A stretch of 64,000 nt of DNA from Eonycteris spelaea (taxonomy: Eukaryota; Chordata; Mammalia; Chiroptera; Pteropodidae), in NCBI GenBank assembly GCA_003508835.1, contig PUFA01000082.1, positions 1,612,001 to 1,676,000 of the forward strand, given 5' to 3'. The notes beneath the pieces are model-generated. The model did not search any database, was not told the origin of the DNA, and worked only from the letters and a program-made list of their open reading frames with translations. The translations under genes and the position numbers were made by a program. Of the stretch, positions 60,480-64,000 are shown piece by piece; positions within the stretch are counted from its first letter, which is position 1, and each line of letters starts with the position of its first letter.

Positions 60480-62949
60480 GTAGCGTGCTGCTCTGCGGGG
60501 ACAGGAGGGTGTCCAGGGGATGAGCCCCTCTAGAGGAGGAGGGGCAAAGGTCCTCCAAGGCCCAGCACCGTTCCTGGGAAGAGGCCTCAGCCCAAAATGC
60601 AAGACCCGTCCACTACCCTCTGTTCTGGTTTGACTGTCTTTTCTCTGCCGCCCCTTTCTCACTCCACTGGTCAGGTTGAGGAAGTGTCATTTGCTTACGT
60701 TCTCCTAGGGATAACGTGAGACTTAGGGCCCTTTCCGTGTCCCTGGGGAGCAGGGAGAATAAAGGGAGCAGGAGAAGAGAAATGCTGTGCTGTTCCAGTA
60801 AGTTAGTGGACTGCGTCCGCGTCTCTAACACTGTGAAAGCCGCAGCTTTCGTGTGCCCATGGCGAAGGCCCGCAAGTCTGCCGGACACCCACAGTCCTAG
60901 CTTCCCACGCAGACGCTCGTCCTTTCTCAGTTCAGAGGAACGCTTGCCCCAGCCAGCCACCCCGCCTCACCCCGTGAGCCTCGCAGTGATGTTAAAGCCA
61001 GTTAGTTGGCATCGCCTTTGTAAACATTTGGATCAGTGATGAAAGGTGGTTTCTTCTTTGCTGGCATTGATTCCAGCTCCCTTCACCCTGCACACCATGT
61101 CCTACCCTCACATGTTTGCGAGACCCAGTGAGGCCGAAGCCTTGGACATTGGTGCGGCCATCACCGGCATCAGCACGGCCCCGGTCTCCTCGGGCCCGCT
61201 CTTCACCAGTATCCCATTCCCCGCACCTGTCCCTTTAAAAAAAGGAAACTGTATTATGAACAGTGGACAGCACTGACTCCCTGAGTAGAAGCGGTCACAC
61301 GCTGCAGGACCTCTGCCCCAGGCCGGACCGCTGTGGTCACTCCGCATACTGAGTGCCCTCAGTGGTCTACACACTCTAGACAATCTGCTCTTTCCTGTGA
61401 CTGCAGTGTGTCCAGCGGACATCTTTCAGCGCCCCCCCACCCCAGCGCCCATTAGCACCTGCCCTGCTGGGATGGGAGTCCTCTCATTTTGTCTGTCCCT
61501 CTGTAACACCACATGATGCTGTCACGCCTCCCGGGACATGTGTATGCACACTTATTTGTGCGTGTGTGTTTATTGTTGGAGAAGATGATGTTCACAAAAA
61601 AAAAAACTTAGACCAGTGGTAGTGTTTGAGGTTCGGTGGCCTTGAGGGAGCGTGTTCTCAGCACCCACAGGTCCATGTGGGGTGACCAGGCCCTTTCCAA
61701 GTGGGACTCAGTCTCGAGTGAAGTGTTGATTGTGTCGTTAGCCTCATGGTAATGAAGTCCGCCTCTTAAAGCACTGGGCCAGCACGCTGTTACGCAGAAC
61801 CTAACTAGATTGAATGCAGGTTTCCTTTTCCCCACTTGTCATTGGATGAAAGAAGATCCAGACACCAGGGTTCTGCAGCAAGTCCAGAGTAGGTCTAGGG
61901 ACAGAATTCAGTGCCTGGTGCTGCTCTGACCAGCTGCCCCTCTCAGGAGCAATGGGGCGATTTGGGAGTGACAGGGATGTGCCTTTCAGATAGAGCAGGC
62001 CTTTCCTGGTGGCCAGAGGAGTTTGAGCACAGAGGTAGGCACCTGCAGCATCTTTGGGTGAAGCAAGGGAGAGCGATAACTGGGGACCCACTGCGGGCTG
62101 GACTGCATCGGCGTGAGCCGAGCGCGGATGTCAGCCCACCTGGATGGCTGCCAGGGATGAGCTTGGCGAGGGTGCGACACCCAGGGGAGCCTTGCAAGAG
62201 AGCCCTGACTCACCCTGGCCCAGGGGAGGACTGACATTTACTTCTTGAAATAACACATGGAAGAATCCAGAATGTGGTTTGTCATGGCTCCTTTCTTAAC
62301 GCCCAGTGAGTACTGCTGGACGTTACGAAGCAGGGTTTTCCCTCAGGCTGATCACCCTGTGGACGTAGTGGAATTCCCTCTGAGCCACACCCGGCCGCAG
62401 CCTTCCCTCGGATTTGGGACCGCTTCTGGTAAAACCACTCATGCTGGCCGCCGTGGCTGCTCATGTCCTAGAACGTTCAATAAAGAGTACTTAGTGTCGA
62501 AAAGCAATTTTCTTCAGTATTTTAGAGCAGGATTAAGAAAACATGTTCATTCCTTTTCTTACCATTATGTTTATATGTTATATGTTATGACATATATGTT
62601 ATATGACATTCCAGTAATTTACGTTTACACATCACTAGAAATACATAACATCACGCAGGTTAATGAACTTTTCACACACATTTTCACCACCGCACAACAG
62701 AGCCCAAGGACCCCCACTGCGTTCCGTCCCCATCCTGCTATCGTCCCAGAGTTCTCTGGCACCCCCGTCCCCGCCAGCCCATGCGTCCTGAGTGGTGTGG
62801 GACGTTGCCTCGCTCGGTAGCGCCCCAGCCCCGAGCGCGAGCTCATTCCCAGGCCATTCGCTGTGCGCTCTGCAAGGCTGCAGCACTGTGCGCTGGATTG
62901 GGTCGTGTGCTCATTGCCACTTCTTAATTAAGCGTTTCTGTCCCCGCAG
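60480..62949 (+). other. TULP4 intron between exons C and D (2.5 kb)
   Basis: The intron starts with the weak donor GTAGCG and ends CCCCGCAG. It is GC-rich and almost free of recognisable repeats, unlike the other introns. It contains the candidate alternative terminal exon at 61077-61276 (separate entry), an A11 run at 61598-61608, and an AATAAA at 62479-62484. The 187-codon ORF at 62257-62820 has no coding bias or recognisable match. Confidence 0.8.
61077..61276 (+). other. Candidate alternative 3'-terminal exon of TULP4, or retrocopy fragment (unresolved)
   Basis: An open segment follows the acceptor-like ATTCCAG at 61070-61076. With the single G left by exon C, the first codon becomes GCT (Ala). 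The frame then stays open for 65 more residues, including SYPHMFARPSEAEALDIGAA and GPLFTSIPFPAPVPLKKG, and stops at TGA 61274-61276. Codon use is strongly coding-like: third positions are mostly G or C in a run such as GCC-ATC-ACC-GGC-ATC-AGC, and there are no stops in this frame from 61046. I do not recognise the peptide. If used, the mRNA would end TULP4 inside the WD40 domain, without the SOCS box or tubby domain. An A-run at 61598 could instead mark the tail of a 5'-truncated retrocopy. No good internal donor is visible, so it would be a terminal exon. Confidence 0.35.
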
Positions 62950-63084
62950 ATGGTCCAGCAGCGTATCCCATCCCGGTGCAAAACATCAAGCCGCTACTCA
63001 CCGTCAGCTTCACCTCGGGGGACATCAGCTTAATGAACAACTACGATGACTTGTCTCCTACTGTCATCCGCTCAGGGCTGAAAG
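62950..63084 (+). CDS. TULP4 coding exon D (WD40 region), 135 nt, phase 1 to phase 1
   Basis: The first two bases complete Asp with the G of exon C. The exon then reads GPAAYPIPVQNIKPLLTVSF, TSGDISLMNNYDDLSPTVIR and SGLK, and ends with one G, expected to start a Glu codon in the next exon beyond the window. It continues the propeller: a linker after the acidic loop, then the strands LLTVSF and GDISLMNNYDD of another blade. The acceptor is GTTTCTGTCCCCGCAG, a strong pyrimidine tract, and the donor is GTACGG. The exact end is set by phase, since AAA-G|GTACGG keeps the Lys codon and leaves G. Recalled human numbering is about 242-286. All four exons together give 607 nt in one frame. Confidence 0.94.
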
Positions 63085-64000
63085 GTACGGAAGGCTGTGT
63101 GTGACCCCAGGCCCACAGGTCAGCCTTCCGGGCCGGGTGTCGCACACCCAGCACTTGCTGATTCCAGCCTCTGCAGTGACCTCCGAGCTTAACGGAGGCT
63201 GGTGGTGAGGGCCACCGACGTTCGCTCCTCTGCTAATGTAGCCGCCGCCGAGTCTCGCCTAGAGGAGGTATCTCTGCCAGCTTTGCTGCTCTTCTCCGCC
63301 TACAGCAAGAGCGGCCCTCTCTCGGACACACAGAGCGTTTGTTCTGGCTGGCACGGTGGCCTCGCAGTAGTGGAGGGCAGGCAGTACTTGGTGTTCTTGA
63401 GGCAGCAGAGGATGCCCGAGACCTATTTACATGGACACCCTGTCATTTTAAGGCTTATTAAGGAACTGATTATTGCGTAGTACCGTGACCTGAACAGACT
63501 TACAGAGGCCCTGCAGTTGCCAGACTGAGGCATGGATGCGAAGGTCAGCGGACTGCCTAGTCGGGTGCTGGTACCTTCCTCATATGTTGTGAAATGCTGC
63601 TCTCTCGGGAAAATTCATGTCCATAGGCATTTGGGCTGTCCTGAATTTTGCAGTTTGAGAATACTACCAGTGATGTGACCCTGATGCGTTTTTTTGAAAA
63701 ACAATTCTGTCTCCTCAGTCAAATGGTACAATGGACAAAATCCCAGGCTCCCTCTGGTCCCCAGTGTTAGGGAGACCACTGTAACCTGAATGGGAGGGGC
63801 ATGCCAGAACCTTCCCTTCAACTTGCTGCTGTCATTCGGAGCTGGCCATCAGACCAGAGGCGTGGCCATGTGCCGCTGAATTATTCAGGAGTCGCAGGGA
63901 AATAGATTAGCAAGTCTACGTGTCCAGCTGCAGGTCGGCTGGAATGCCTCATGCGTGCCCGCACCCTCACTCCCCACAGAGCACTTATTAATTCTGCCAT
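63085..64000 (+). other. Start of the TULP4 intron after exon D
   Basis: The intron begins GTACGG at 63085 and runs to the window edge. It looks like single-copy, moderately GC-rich sequence. The ORF at 63202-63480 has no coding character, and the next TULP4 exon (expected to begin by completing a Glu codon) was not found. Confidence 0.8.

Noticed and set aside
62257..62820. Longest + frame ORF in the window (187 codons)
   Set aside because: It lies between TULP4 exons C and D, crosses an AT-rich TATGTTATATG stretch, and has no codon bias, domain or in-phase splice context.

Overview
This is a mammalian nuclear genomic window of about 64 kb. It is almost entirely intron and dispersed repeat, with four short coding exons on the + strand. 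Splice-framed translation of those exons gives one continuous reading of 202 codons plus 1 nt, which I recognise as the N-terminal WD40 region of TULP4 (tubby-like protein 4, also called TUSP). The gene enters from the left, because the exons for roughly the first 84 residues lie upstream of the window. It leaves on the right, with the rest of the WD40 domain, the SOCS box and the tubby domain beyond position 64000.

The likely source is a fruit bat (Pteropodidae). At 55623-55853 there is a short retroposon made of a tRNA-Val(UAC)-like head joined directly to a 5S rRNA-like body with an A-rich tail. This matches the hybrid tRNA/5S architecture described as MEG-TR from megabats and not known to me from other mammals. 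A second, older tRNA-headed SINE at about 8264 fits the bat VES style. The assignment rests on recall of families and not on a search.

Layout. Positions 1-41735 are the end of a large TULP4 intron. It holds ancient L1 3' fragments on both strands, MIR and L2 relics, MaLR-like LTR remnants, Tigger-type DNA transposons (two of them nested composites), microsatellites, and a compact CpG island at about 37000-37330. Exon A is 41736-41864 and exon B is 45754-45915. The 14.4-kb intron between B and C carries several L1 segments, including a 3.6-kb piece at 49690-53345 with relics of both ORFs, plus the tRNA/5S SINE. Exon C is 60299-60479 and exon D is 62950-63084. All splice sites obey GT-AG and all phases agree.

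The most interesting item inside the gene is in the 2.5-kb intron between C and D. A coding-like open segment at 61077-61276 has an AG acceptor in the right phase to follow exon C. If spliced, it would end the protein after 66 new residues, giving a WD40-only TULP4. A retrocopy fragment, or an exon on the opposite strand, are competing explanations. No bacterial, viral-genome, CRISPR or operon-type features are present.
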